A stretch of DNA of 64,000 nucleotides from Virgibacillus natechei (lineage in GTDB: Bacteria; Bacillota; Bacilli; Bacillales; Amphibacillaceae), in NCBI RefSeq assembly GCF_026013645.1, contig NZ_CP110224.1, positions 620,001 to 684,000 of the forward strand, read 5' to 3'. Under the pieces are notes generated by a model. The model saw nothing but the letters and a program-made list of their open reading frames with translations, was not told the origin of the DNA and ran no database searches. The position numbers and the translations under genes were made by a program. How positions within the stretch are numbered: the first letter of the stretch is position 1; the number at the start of each line of letters is the position of its first letter. Of this stretch, positions 18,342 to 27,114 are shown piece by piece.

Positions 18342-19053
18342 GTTGTTCACCATCCAATAACGTTTTAAGTTCTATTGTTCCGTCATATAATGCTTTTCCA
18401 ATAATGGCACCATATAAATCTAGTTCTTTTAATTTGTTCACATCTTCTTTTGATGTAACACCACCAGAAGCAATGACATTCATAGATGTCGCTTCGTTAA
18501 TGGCTTTTAATTCGTTGAAATTGGGGCCTTGCAACATCCCATCTTTTAAAATATCCGTATATATAATCGTTTGTACACCAATTGCTTCTAACTCTTTGAC
18601 GAGATCAACCGCTTTTACAGTACTTGTTTGAGTCCAGCCATCTGTGGCTACATAGCCATTTCGTGCATCGATCGATACTGCTATTTTTTCTCCGTATTTT
18701 TTGATTGCGTCTTGCAAAAATGCTTTATCATTAATCGCGGCTGTACCTATAATGACACGACTAATGCCAGCGGAAATATACGACTCTATAATTTCCAGTG
18801 AACGAATGCCTCCGCCTAATTGAATAGGGATATTGGTTCGTTCTGAAATAGCTTTTATTAGGGCTTTATTACTTGTTTCACCTGATTTTGCGCCATCAAG
18901 GTCGACGATATGCAGATACGCAGCATGTTGCGCTTCCCAGCTCGTGGCAATCTTACCTGGATCTTCGCTATAAATTTTCTCTTTACTGTAATCGCCCTGA
19001 ATAAGGCGGACGCATTTGCCGTCTTTAATATCAATTGCTGGAAACAGAATCAT
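18331..19053 (-). CDS. hisA: ProFAR isomerase
   Basis: This 240-residue TIM barrel performs the Amadori rearrangement of 5'-ProFAR to [25 protein letters not shown] carries the catalytic Asp (about residue 8), YTDILKDGM carries the second Asp, and GGGIRS and [10 protein letters not shown] bind the two phosphates. It overlaps hisH by 4 bp and hisF by 11 bp. The length and motif order are normal for the family. Confidence 0.94.
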   Translation of the reverse strand: MILFPAIDIKDGKCVRLIQGDYSKEKIYSEDPGKIATSWEAQHAAYLHIVDLDGAKSGETSNKALIKAISERTNIPIQLGGGIRSLEIIESYISAGISRVIIGTAAINDKAFLQDAIKKYGEKIAVSIDARNGYVATDGWTQTSTVKAVDLVKELEAIGVQTIIYTDILKDGMLQGPNFNELKAINEATSMNVIASGGVTSKEDVNKLKELDLYGAIIGKALYDGTIELKTLLDGEQHAR

Positions 19054-19655
19054 GAAATCATCTCCCCGAAGTTTTGTAAAAGCTGTAATCCAGTAGAACC
19101 GCTTTTTTCTGGATGGAACTGCATGCCAATAATGTTGTCTTTTTGTATAATAGCAGGGACAGTTCCGCCATATTGCGTACTACCTATTAATGTTTCTTCT
19201 TGATAGCTCGATACAGCATAAGAGTGAACGAAGTAGACGTAGGCATTGTCTGTGATTTTGTTAAATAATGGGTTAGTGGTTTCCTGTGTCAACGTATTCC
19301 AACCCATATGTGGTACTTTTACAGAATTGCTGATACGGCTAACCTCGCCTTTCAGTAGGCCAATCCCACTCCAATCTCCATCTTCATAGCTTGTGTCGTA
19401 AAATAGCTGCATACCTAAACAAATCCCGAGTATCGGTTTTCCTGCAGCAGCTTCTTTTTGGAGAACCGTTGTTAACCCTAATTGGTTTAGGGCCTTCATG
19501 GCATCGTTAAATGCTCCTACACCTGGAAGAATAATAGCTTTGCTTTCTTCTATTGATTGTTTGTCTGTTGTCAGGCGAGAGTCTATATTTAGTTTTGTTA
19601 AAGCGAATTGCAGGCTTTTTATATTACCCGCCCCATAATCGATAATGGCAATCAT
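19050..19655 (-). CDS. hisH: Imidazole glycerol phosphate synthase, glutaminase subunit
   Basis: HisH is a class I glutamine amidotransferase of 201 residues. The catalytic Cys lies in PILGICLGMQLFYD (about residue 79), and the His-Glu pair of the triad in MQFHPEKSG near the C-terminus. IIDYGAGNIKSLQ at the N-terminus and the oxyanion LPGVGAF segment are typical. It works as a heterodimer with HisF, whose gene lies two genes downstream. Confidence 0.94.
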   Translation of the reverse strand: MIAIIDYGAGNIKSLQFALTKLNIDSRLTTDKQSIEESKAIILPGVGAFNDAMKALNQLGLTTVLQKEAAAGKPILGICLGMQLFYDTSYEDGDWSGIGLLKGEVSRISNSVKVPHMGWNTLTQETTNPLFNKITDNAYVYFVHSYAVSSYQEETLIGSTQYGGTVPAIIQKDNIIGMQFHPEKSGSTGLQLLQNFGEMIS

Positions 19656-19675
19656 ACGTTATTCTCCCTTCTGTG

Positions 19676-20263
19676 TTAGAGAGACCCTTTTGTTGAAGGG
19701 ATCTTCCCATCGATACGTGGATTATTCTCGCTTGCTTGATCAAGTGCTCGACCGAATCCTTTGAAAATAGATTCAATGATATGGTGTGTATTTTTCCCGT
19801 AAGCAAGATTGATGTGAAGCGTTACATTAGCATGTCGGACAAACCCTAAGAAAAATTCTTCGATTAATTCGGTATCAAAATTTCCAACTTTATCCTTTAA
19901 CCCCTCGACGTTATAGACAAGATAGGACCTGCCACTGATATCTAAAGATAGGGTTGATAATGCTTCATCCATTGGTGACGTGACGGTTGCATAACGTGTG
20001 ATGCCTTCCTTGTTGCCTAAGGCCTGATGAAAGGCTTGACCCAACGCAATGCCGATATCTTCTACAGAATGATGCTGATCCACGTGAAGGTCACCTTTGC
20101 AGCGTACCTGAAGATCAAATAAGCCATGCTTGGTCATTAGGGTTAGCATATGATCGAGAAATCCTACACCTGTATCCATAGAGGCATTCCCTGTCCCATC
20201 GATTGTAAAATCTAAGTCAATTGCTGTCTCACTGGTTTCTCTATTAATCTTATAATTACGCAT
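19676..20263 (-). CDS. hisB: Imidazoleglycerol-phosphate dehydratase
   Basis: A monofunctional HisB dehydratase of 195 residues with no histidinol phosphatase domain. The manganese-binding motifs are visible as FLDHMLTLMTKHG and DQHHSVEDIGIALGQA in the first half and RHANVTLHINLAYGKNTHHIIESIFKGFGRALD in two segments of the second half. The missing phosphatase activity is supplied by the PHP-type hisJ that lies divergent from hisZ. It overlaps hisD by 8 bp. Confidence 0.94.
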   Translation of the reverse strand: MRNYKINRETSETAIDLDFTIDGTGNASMDTGVGFLDHMLTLMTKHGLFDLQVRCKGDLHVDQHHSVEDIGIALGQAFHQALGNKEGITRYATVTSPMDEALSTLSLDISGRSYLVYNVEGLKDKVGNFDTELIEEFFLGFVRHANVTLHINLAYGKNTHHIIESIFKGFGRALDQASENNPRIDGKIPSTKGSL

Positions 20264-21542
20264 CGGGTTTCTCCTTTCTTATTTGAATGGCATTCGCATG
20301 TGCTGTTAATCCTTCTGTGTTTGCTAATGTTTTAATAGGCTCTGCATTTGTAAGCAGTGCAGCTTGTGAATACTGGATAACACTAGATCTTTTAACAAAA
20401 TCATAGACGCCAAGTGGTGATGCAAATCGAGCTGTGCTACTTGTAGGCAATGTATGGTTAGGACCTGCAAAATAATCACCCAATGGCTCGGGGGAATAGT
20501 TTCCTAAGAAAATAGCACCGGCATTCTTGATGTATTGTAGGCTTTCAGATGGGTTTTGAATCATCAATTCCAGGTGTTCTGGCGCCAATTCGTTAACGAT
20601 GTTAAACGCATCCTTCAGATCGTTAGCAATAATAATTTTTCCATTTTGACTCAAAGAACGTTGAATAATTGCTTTTCTATCGAGTGACGCTGTTTGTTTT
20701 TCTACCTCTATCGTTAATTTTTCTGCCAAGGTATTACTTGTAGTTACACAAATAGCAGTTGCAGATTCATCATGTTCCGCTTGGGATAATAAATCAGCAG
20801 CAATATAACTTATTGGAGCGGTTTCGTCTGCTACCACGCATATTTCACTTGGGCCAGCAATCATGTCAATAGCTACATCCCCGTACACCCATTTTTTCGC
20901 TCGAGCGACATAAGCGTTGCCTGGTCCGACAATTTTAGCGACTTTTTCAACTGTTTCTGTTCCATAGGCAAGTGCAGCGATAGCTTGAGCCCCGCCCAGT
21001 TTATAAATGGTGTCAACCCCAGACTCTTCAGCTGCAACAAGTACATATGGATTAATGGTTCCATCAGACTGTGGCGGGGTAACGATTTGAATATTTTCCA
21101 CACCAGCTAATTTTGCAGGTATGACATTCATTAAAACGGATGATGGATAAGCAGCTTTTCCACCTGGAATATAGATACCTACTTTTTCTAAAGGCGTGAC
21201 CTTTTGACCGAGAACAATCCCAGGTTCTTTGTCCATAAACCAGGAATGTTCCACTTGTGCCTGGTGAAAGGTCGTAATGTTTGTTTTTGCTTGTTGAATA
21301 GACGTTAGGAAATCGGAGGAAACCATTTCTCTGGCCTCGACAAATTCCTGTTCGGAAACAACGAATTCATCCAATGTTACACCATCAAATTTTTCAGTGT
21401 AGTGAAATAGAGCTTTGTCACCATTTTTCATGACCTGTTTTAAGATCTCTAATACGGCTTGATCAATTGCTTCATTATCCGATTGGTTGGATGTGCTGTT
21501 CCTTTTTTCTGATCGAAATTGCTCAGCTGTTATAGTTTTCAT
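20256..21542 (-). CDS. hisD: Histidinol dehydrogenase
   Basis: HisD performs the last two steps, oxidising histidinol to histidine with two NAD+. The 428-residue protein contains YIPGGKAAYPSSVLMN, KIVGPGNAYVARAKKWV, DMIAGPSEICVVAD and the LLSQAEHDESATAI segment with zinc-binding and catalytic residues. APEHLELM and GPNHTLPTSSTARFASPLG near the C-terminus are diagnostic. It lies 6 bp from hisG and overlaps hisB. Length normal. Confidence 0.95.
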   Translation of the reverse strand: MKTITAEQFRSEKRNSTSNQSDNEAIDQAVLEILKQVMKNGDKALFHYTEKFDGVTLDEFVVSEQEFVEAREMVSSDFLTSIQQAKTNITTFHQAQVEHSWFMDKEPGIVLGQKVTPLEKVGIYIPGGKAAYPSSVLMNVIPAKLAGVENIQIVTPPQSDGTINPYVLVAAEESGVDTIYKLGGAQAIAALAYGTETVEKVAKIVGPGNAYVARAKKWVYGDVAIDMIAGPSEICVVADETAPISYIAADLLSQAEHDESATAICVTTSNTLAEKLTIEVEKQTASLDRKAIIQRSLSQNGKIIIANDLKDAFNIVNELAPEHLELMIQNPSESLQYIKNAGAIFLGNYSPEPLGDYFAGPNHTLPTSSTARFASPLGVYDFVKRSSVIQYSQAALLTNAEPIKTLANTEGLTAHANAIQIRKEKPDA

Positions 21543-21548
21543 TGCTTA

Positions 21549-22178
21549 TCACTCCAAGGCAGATTTTAAATTATTTATAAAAAGGTTTATAGAAGCAGAT
21601 TTAGTCGCAAAGCTAGCTTTATTTACAATTAATCTCGTGCTAATAGACTCTATCTCTTCGAAAATCGTTAACCCATTTTCGTCGATTGTGTTTCCTGTTT
21701 CAACGATATCGACAATCATATCGGATAAGCCAATAAGTGGAGCGAGTTCAACGGCCCCATTTAATTTTACGGTTTCAATGGAGGTTCCTTTTTTTTCAAA
21801 GTGTTTTTTGGCAATAGTAGGGTATTTTGATGCGATCGTCAGGTTCCGCTTCTTTTCCGGATCCGATTCCGGGTATTTACCAGCAACAACAAATTTACAT
21901 TTCCCTAGTTTTAAATCGAGCATTTCATATACGTCAGCCTGTGCTTCTAAAATGTTGTCTTTCCCAACAATACCAATATCCGCCGCCCCTTTTTCAACGT
22001 ATGTCGGTACATCAACAGCTTTAACAAAAATTAATTTTAGGCTTTGATCATCATTATAAAAGACCAATTTTCTGCTTTTCTCGTGAAAATCGTTAAAGTA
22101 AATACCAGCTGTTTCTAAAAGTTTGAATGTGTCTTTGGCCGTTCGGCCTTTTGCCAATGCGAGTGTAATATAATCCAA
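21549..22178 (-). CDS. hisG: ATP phosphoribosyltransferase, short form catalytic subunit
   Basis: HisG starts the pathway, joining ATP and PRPP. At 209 residues it is the short form, lacking the C-terminal regulatory domain and requiring HisZ, whose gene is present upstream. LALAKGRTAKDT opens the protein; VDIVETGNTIDENGL contains the PRPP-binding loop. The ATG follows AAAGGAAAAG. In most relatives hisG is adjacent to hisZ; here a 498-bp repeat element separates them. Confidence 0.93.
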   Translation of the reverse strand: MDYITLALAKGRTAKDTFKLLETAGIYFNDFHEKSRKLVFYNDDQSLKLIFVKAVDVPTYVEKGAADIGIVGKDNILEAQADVYEMLDLKLGKCKFVVAGKYPESDPEKKRNLTIASKYPTIAKKHFEKKGTSIETVKLNGAVELAPLIGLSDMIVDIVETGNTIDENGLTIFEEIESISTRLIVNKASFATKSASINLFINNLKSALE

Positions 22179-22200
22179 TTAGAGATCCCTCTTTTCCTTT

Positions 22201-22698
22201 AACTGTTTTCTAAAAGATTGTTTTTTGACACAAAATCTATAAAAGACGACGTAATTACTGTTTGCTATAAGTATTTGCTATAATAGCCGTTCGGGATCGC
22301 TCTGGGCGGATGCTTTCCGCGGGCACGGCCTCAGCCTCCTCGAGAAAACCACTCTGCGGGGTCTTCAGACTCGTGCTATTCCCGCAGGAGTCACCGCCCT
22401 TCGCTCACTCGAACTGGTGAGGCGGTTGGATGTTTTGAGTATTGATTACTAATGCAATTTAGCGGCAGTAACGGAACACCCAGCGGAGGAAACACATGAA
22501 GACTCCTGCGGGAGGAAAGGCCTCGGTGAGACCCCACAGTGCGTAGCACGAGGAGGCTCACCAGCCGCCCGCGGAAAGCGAAATGTGTTTCCGTAGCGAA
22601 TCCCTGCTCTCAACCAGCGTTTACGAAGGAATTGTCACTGCGTCGTCTTTTACATCAACTTCGAAGATTTAAAAGCAACAATAATTATGATAAGAGCC
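22201..22698. mobile_element. Composite repeat element, copy 1 (hisZ-hisG spacer)
   Basis: The 498-bp non-coding element has imperfect ends, AACTGTTTTC and GATAAGAGCC, flanked by near-identical 8-bp sequences TTTCCTTT (22193-22200) and TTTCCTCT (22699-22706), which look like a target duplication. Inside lie AAAGACGACG and CGTCGTCTTT in inverted order and two GC-rich modules built around GCTTTCCGCGGGCACGG, CTGCGGGGTCTTCAGACTCG and GACTCCTGCGGGAGGAAAGG. The element at 38642-39237 has the same organisation. The last few hisZ codons lie in its right end. Confidence 0.8.
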
Positions 22699-23935
22699 TT
22701 TCCTCTTGAAGTAGGTCAATTAGTTCTTCCACGTCAACGAATGGTACTTCTTGATTCTGATAAACGACCTGCTGCTTCGCTTCATAACGTACAGTGAATA
22801 AAGAGCGTGTGTCCTCAGGGTGAATCGTGCTAGTTGGGAATGTTACGATCTGATATCCCGCTTCGCGTAATCGATAGGCAGCATATAAGGCATCCTTTTG
22901 TCTAGTTAGCTCATAATAGATAACCATATCTACAGACGGTTGCTTACGCTGTGCTAACCCTTGCTGGCTTAGCGCATGTAATAGAAGCTCAATTTCAAAG
23001 GCAAAACCAATCGCTGGTATCTGTTCGTTGTATTGATCACTTAAATTATCGTATCGTCCGCCCATTAAGATGGGCTTGCCAATGTTATCAACAAATCCTT
23101 GAAAAATAATTCCAGAGTAATAATTCATATTATTAATTAATCCAAGGTTGAAAACGACAGAATCTTCTGCTTGGAAATCCTTCAGTACATCATATACGTC
23201 GATCAAGTTTTGCAGGATGGCTTGCATTTCTTCATTGCGAATAATTTTCTTCGCCTGCTGAATTACATTTAAGGGATCACCGTACATTAATGGAATGGCC
23301 TGTATAGCTTCTTGTAAATCCGTATCGATAGCTAAATTTTTGAGAAATGGTTCTATTTCTGCTGTGTTTTTTGATTGTATAAGGGAAAGGAGGACGTCCA
23401 ATTCCTCTGGTTGTATGAGTGCTTGTTTAACGAGTTCTTTAAATAAGCCCGCATGGCCAATTTCTATTTTAAAATTTGAAAAACCTAAGTCTTTCAATGT
23501 GTGGATCGCGAGCATGAGTACTTCTGCGTTGCTTTGTGGCGTGTTTTCGCCGAAATATTCAATACCGGCTTGTGTTTTTTCTTTTTGGTCTTCTTGTTCA
23601 AATGCTTGTCGAAATACATCCATTACATAAAAAACACGCGTGTTATTGGTGGATCTGCTTTGTTTGTTTAATGCAGTCATTCTACTTATCGGAATGGTCA
23701 CATCAGGCCGAAGTACCATCACTTTCCCAGATGTATCTACAACTTTTATCATTTCATCTTTATTTACCGTACCGGAGATGCTGGAATACAAATCATACGA
23801 TTCAAAAGTAGACGTCTGTATTTGTTTATAGCCGTAAGTAGTAAAGCGATTTTTTAATGTGCGTACAAGGTTATCTCTTACTTGAAAATCTTCAACACTA
23901 GTATCTTGGCTGTTATCAATTATATATGGTTGCAC
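22685..23935 (-). CDS. hisZ: ATP phosphoribosyltransferase regulatory subunit
   Basis: HisZ is a catalytically dead histidyl-tRNA synthetase paralogue that activates and feedback-regulates short HisG. The 416-residue protein has the class II core (QTSTFESYDLYSS, LRPDVTIPISRM, an AGIEYFG segment) but lacks the tRNA anticodon-binding specificity. Start GTG 23935 follows AAGGAG. Its final residues and stop codon lie within the right end of the inserted element, so the original C-terminus may have been slightly altered. First gene of the his operon, behind a good promoter. Confidence 0.9.
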   Translation of the reverse strand: MQPYIIDNSQDTSVEDFQVRDNLVRTLKNRFTTYGYKQIQTSTFESYDLYSSISGTVNKDEMIKVVDTSGKVMVLRPDVTIPISRMTALNKQSRSTNNTRVFYVMDVFRQAFEQEDQKEKTQAGIEYFGENTPQSNAEVLMLAIHTLKDLGFSNFKIEIGHAGLFKELVKQALIQPEELDVLLSLIQSKNTAEIEPFLKNLAIDTDLQEAIQAIPLMYGDPLNVIQQAKKIIRNEEMQAILQNLIDVYDVLKDFQAEDSVVFNLGLINNMNYYSGIIFQGFVDNIGKPILMGGRYDNLSDQYNEQIPAIGFAFEIELLLHALSQQGLAQRKQPSVDMVIYYELTRQKDALYAAYRLREAGYQIVTFPTSTIHPEDTRSLFTVRYEAKQQVVYQNQEVPFVDVEELIDLLQEERLLS

Positions 23936-23997
23936 GTAAAATCTCCTTCCGATTCACTTTATCACTTTATCGCTTTATTTAAGTAAAGTTATATAGT

Positions 23998-24026
23998 ATT
24001 CTAATAAGTATAATAATAAATGTCAA
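23998..24026 (-). promoter_or_regulatory. Promoter of the his operon
   Basis: On the minus strand TTGACA (24026-24021) and TAGAAT (24003-23998) are 17 bp apart, ahead of hisZ. I saw no T-box or leader peptide in the short leader. The divergent hisJ gene begins within 25 bp, so the two promoters must overlap. Confidence 0.7.
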
Positions 24027-24047
24027 CTTAGAAGGGGAGATTTAATA

Positions 24048-24845
24048 ATGTTTGATTATCATATTCATAGTGATTTTTCAGCAGATTGTGAGACACCAAT
24101 GGAGAAGACGATTGAGCAAGCGATGAAAATAGGGGTAGAGGAACTTTGTTTTACCGAGCATATAGATTACGAGTATCCGGATGAGTCTATTGTATTCGAA
24201 TTCAATTTGGATAGGTACGATAAAAAAATAAAAGAAATGCAAGAAGCTTACGGGGAACAGGTGCGAATAAAAAAAGGAATTGAAATAGGTGTACAGCCAC
24301 ATTTATTGAGCAGGTATGAATCGCTGATGCAAAAAGAGGTATTTGATTTTGTGATTTGTTCGATGCATACAACAGAGAAAAAGGATTTACATTCTGGTAA
24401 TTTTTACAAAAACTATACAATCGACGAGGCTTTTCAACTATACTATGAGGAGCTTTTATATTGTGTAAAGAACTATAAAGACTTTGATGTTCTAGGACAT
24501 GTGGATTTGGTTAAACGTTACACAAAGGAGAAGAGTTCCAAGGATTTTCATGATATTCTCACCGAAATTTTCAAGGAAATTATTCCTCAAGGGAAGGGGA
24601 TTGAATGGAATACATCTGGTGTTAGGCATGGTATGAAAAGCGCTATGCCCAGTATAGATATAGTGAAATTATACAAAGAATGTGGTGGAGAAATCATAAC
24701 GATTGGATCAGATTCACATGTCGACTCAACCCTTGCATACCACTATAAGGATACCTTGGAGAGCCTTCAGTCTATTGGTTTTGATTATGTAACTACATTC
24801 TCAGACCGGAAGCCTGAATTTCATTTGATTCAAAATCTAAAATAA
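24048..24845 (+). CDS. hisJ: Histidinol-phosphatase, PHP type
   Basis: A 265-residue PHP-domain phosphatase that dephosphorylates histidinol phosphate. Metal ligands are visible as DYHIHSDFSAD (residues 3-13), FTEHIDYE, CSMHTT, GHVDLVKRY and a C-terminal GSDSHV. It belongs to the HisJ/HisK branch rather than the DNA polymerase PHP branch. The gene is divergent from hisZ and completes the pathway, since hisB lacks a phosphatase domain. ATG 24048 follows AAGGGGAG. Confidence 0.9.
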   Translation: MFDYHIHSDFSADCETPMEKTIEQAMKIGVEELCFTEHIDYEYPDESIVFEFNLDRYDKKIKEMQEAYGEQVRIKKGIEIGVQPHLLSRYESLMQKEVFDFVICSMHTTEKKDLHSGNFYKNYTIDEAFQLYYEELLYCVKNYKDFDVLGHVDLVKRYTKEKSSKDFHDILTEIFKEIIPQGKGIEWNTSGVRHGMKSAMPSIDIVKLYKECGGEIITIGSDSHVDSTLAYHYKDTLESLQSIGFDYVTTFSDRKPEFHLIQNLK

Positions 24846-24935
24846 TTCATAGAATGTTCGTATCTAAGCGAGGGTTAAAATGCTATAATGGAAACAATAT
24901 GCTAATTAACATTGCAAGTAAATGAGGGAACGTTC

Positions 24936-25748
24936 TTGAAGAAAAAATACATGATAAGCATTACATCATCTTTGATTATGATAATCGGTGTCGTAGCCAT
25001 TTTATATACACCGAATAAAGCGAAATCTGAGCATTACAATGGCCCGCCAACTGTCTTTGTTCATGGTTATAAAGGAACATCAAATTCTTTCGGCTTCATG
25101 CTGAAACGATTCGAAAACATTTATAATTGGGGAAATAAAGGGTTGGTATATCATGTTTCCGCCGAAGGGAAAGTTCAAGAATATAACCTTAGTAAAGGAA
25201 ACGGTGAACCTATGTTTGTTCAGGTGGTTCTTGAAGATAATCGTGCCAGTTTTAAAGATAGTACCGAGTGGTTATCGAATGCCTTGTATCATATGAAAGA
25301 AAAATATGAGGTGGAATTAATTAATCTTGTTGGCCATTCGATGGGTGGAATCGTTTCGCTAAAATACGTACAGAACTTTAACGAAGAGTCCTATCCAAAT
25401 GTTCATAAACTAATAACGATTGGAAGTCCTGTTGACGGTATTTACAGCAAAGATTATTTTAAAGTTCATCGGGATGCAGGAGCAAAAGATTTAAAGCCAG
25501 GATCACGAGCACTTGACTTATTGCATGACCGAACCATACCAGAAAATATTGAGGTACTCAGTATTGGTAGCACGGGAGATGGGATTGCGGTGCCCGAAAG
25601 TGTGCAGGCATTACGATCTATCATACCGAATGAGCAATTAGAGGAAGTAATGATTGAAAATAAGAAACTTGGGCATAGTGCATTACATGAGAATCGACGA
25701 GTAGATAAATTAATTTACGCTTTTCTGTGGCAAGATGAGCTAGCATAA
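24936..25748 (+). CDS. Alpha/beta hydrolase, DUF915 family, membrane-anchored or secreted
   Basis: The 270-residue protein has a basic start and one hydrophobic helix (about residues 7-24), then an alpha/beta hydrolase fold. VFVHGYKGTSNSF is the oxyanion loop, LVGHSMGGIVSL is the nucleophile elbow with Ser, and the terminal His is in GHSALHENRRVD. Firmicute proteins of this family are cell-surface hydrolases of unknown substrate. I chose TTG 24936 because GAGGGA lies seven bases upstream; an in-frame TTG eight codons earlier lacks a site. Sits between hisJ and murB. Confidence 0.75.
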   Translation: MKKKYMISITSSLIMIIGVVAILYTPNKAKSEHYNGPPTVFVHGYKGTSNSFGFMLKRFENIYNWGNKGLVYHVSAEGKVQEYNLSKGNGEPMFVQVVLEDNRASFKDSTEWLSNALYHMKEKYEVELINLVGHSMGGIVSLKYVQNFNEESYPNVHKLITIGSPVDGIYSKDYFKVHRDAGAKDLKPGSRALDLLHDRTIPENIEVLSIGSTGDGIAVPESVQALRSIIPNEQLEEVMIENKKLGHSALHENRRVDKLIYAFLWQDELA

Positions 25749-25817
25749 ACTACAATAGTACAAGTGAACCGTGATGCAATTATCGAAGAATGTAATAAAT
25801 TTAAAGGAATGATAGTA

Positions 25818-26735
25818 GTGGTAAATTATCATCATATGAAAGAAAAATTAATAAATATAACATCAAAGAAAAATGTGATGGTGAATGAACACTTGAGAAA
25901 CCATACGTATACCCATCTTGGTGGCAAGGCGGATTTTTTAGTAACACCGGAAACCTATGAACAAGTACAGGAAATCGTGAAGCTCGCAAATCGTGAAGCA
26001 ATTGATTTTACGTTACTGGGCAATGGATCTAATTTAATTGTAAAAGATGGCGGTATTCGCGGAATTGTTATGAACCTGCAGAAATTAACGTCGATTAAAA
26101 CAGATGGCACCATTATGGTCGCGCAAAGTGGGGCAAGAATAATTGATGTTTCTCGGGAAGCTTTAGGTAAGCATCTCGCTGGATTAGAGTTTGCTTGTGG
26201 CATTCCAGGTTCCGTAGGTGGAGCATTATTTATGAATGCAGGAGCATACGGAGGGGAAGTTAAGGATGTTCTTGAAAGTACAATTGTGGTTGATCGAGAA
26301 GGGAATCTGCTAAATCTGAACGCTGATGAACTAGACTTGGAATATCGCAAGAGTAATATTCCTGATAATGGATATATCGTTTTAGAAGCTACGTTTTCTT
26401 TAAAAGAAGGAAAATACGATGCAATAAAAGCCACGATGGATGACCTAACCTATAAACGTGAATCGAAACAACCGTTGGAATATCCATCCTGTGGTAGTGT
26501 ATTTAAACGCCCACCAGGGTACTTTGCCGGGAAATTGATTCAGGACAGTGAATTGCAGGGAGAGCAAATCGGAGGCGCTCAAGTATCGCTGAAACACGCA
26601 GGCTTTATTGTGAATAGAAGCGATGCCTCCGCCAAAGAGTATATTGATTTGATTCACCATGTGCAAGATACAGTTAAAACAAAATTTGGTGTCAACCTCG
26701 AACGCGAAGTGAAGATTATCGGAGAAGATCTGTAA
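25818..26735 (+). CDS. murB: UDP-N-acetylenolpyruvoylglucosamine reductase
   Basis: MurB reduces enolpyruvyl-UDP-GlcNAc to UDP-MurNAc with NADPH and FAD in the cytoplasm. FAD-binding motifs are TYTHLGGKADFL, LLGNGSNLIV, GLEFACGIPGSVGGALFMNAGAYGG (read as two adjacent stretches) and the catalytic Ser in YPSCGSVFKRP near residue 220. The C-terminus has GAQVSLKHAGFIVN and a closing Glu. The GTG at 25818 has AAAGGA nine bases upstream, so I prefer it to earlier in-frame starts at 25764 and 25809. It is the type IIa MurB common in Bacillaceae, ending at a strong terminator. Confidence 0.9.
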   Translation: MVNYHHMKEKLINITSKKNVMVNEHLRNHTYTHLGGKADFLVTPETYEQVQEIVKLANREAIDFTLLGNGSNLIVKDGGIRGIVMNLQKLTSIKTDGTIMVAQSGARIIDVSREALGKHLAGLEFACGIPGSVGGALFMNAGAYGGEVKDVLESTIVVDREGNLLNLNADELDLEYRKSNIPDNGYIVLEATFSLKEGKYDAIKATMDDLTYKRESKQPLEYPSCGSVFKRPPGYFAGKLIQDSELQGEQIGGAQVSLKHAGFIVNRSDASAKEYIDLIHHVQDTVKTKFGVNLEREVKIIGEDL

Positions 26736-26745
26736 CTATAAAAAT

Positions 26746-26788
26746 AAAAGCTGCAGACACCTGGAGAGAGGATGTCTGCAGCTTTTTA
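26746..26788 (+). terminator. Terminator of murB
   Basis: AAAAGCTGCAGACA and TGTCTGCAGCTTTT arms with a following T run. Confidence 0.9.
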
Positions 26789-26819
26789 TTGCAGTTGGAG
26801 CGTAGGGCGGGACAAACGA

Positions 26820-27014
26820 GAGCTCTCGTCGCTCGAATGAACAATCTCCCGCTCGCTCGAGCACCAGCATCCCGAGGTCGAGCGCCGGCATCCCGAGGTC
26901 GAGCGAGAGCATCAGTGCCGCTCGATTGAGACTCTCTCCCGCTCGAGTAAGAGCTCTCGTCGCTCGAATGAACAATCTCCCGCTCGCTCGAGCACCAGCA
27001 CCCCAAGGTCGAGC
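26820..27014. repeat. CGCTCGA-rich direct repeat block
   Basis: A 64-bp unit starting GAGCTCTCGTCGCTCG and ending AGGTCGAGC occurs at 26820-26883 and again at 26951-27014, differing at two bases by my count. The interval repeats the CATCCCGAGGTCGAGCG segment and variants of CTCGAG. Much more GC-rich than the surroundings, and open in several frames without any ribosome binding site. A related block is at 40751-40850. Confidence 0.75.
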
Positions 27015-27073
27015 ACTGAACCAACAAGCATCATCGCGGAAGAATCGATAACCCGCCGCTTCCTTTTGCTCAA

Positions 27074-27111
27074 CAAAAAATTGTCCACCGCCAAAACTGG
27101 CGAAGGACATT
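27074..27111 (-). terminator. Terminator of the ehu operon
   Basis: Read on the minus strand, TGTCC..CGCC and GGCG..GGACA arms are followed by a T tract, just past the ehuA stop codon. Confidence 0.85.
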
Positions 27112-27114
27112 TTT

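Noticed and set aside
23936..24047. T-box or histidine leader upstream of hisZ
   Set aside because: The leader is short, shows no T-box motif and no His-rich leader peptide. A simple promoter is enough.
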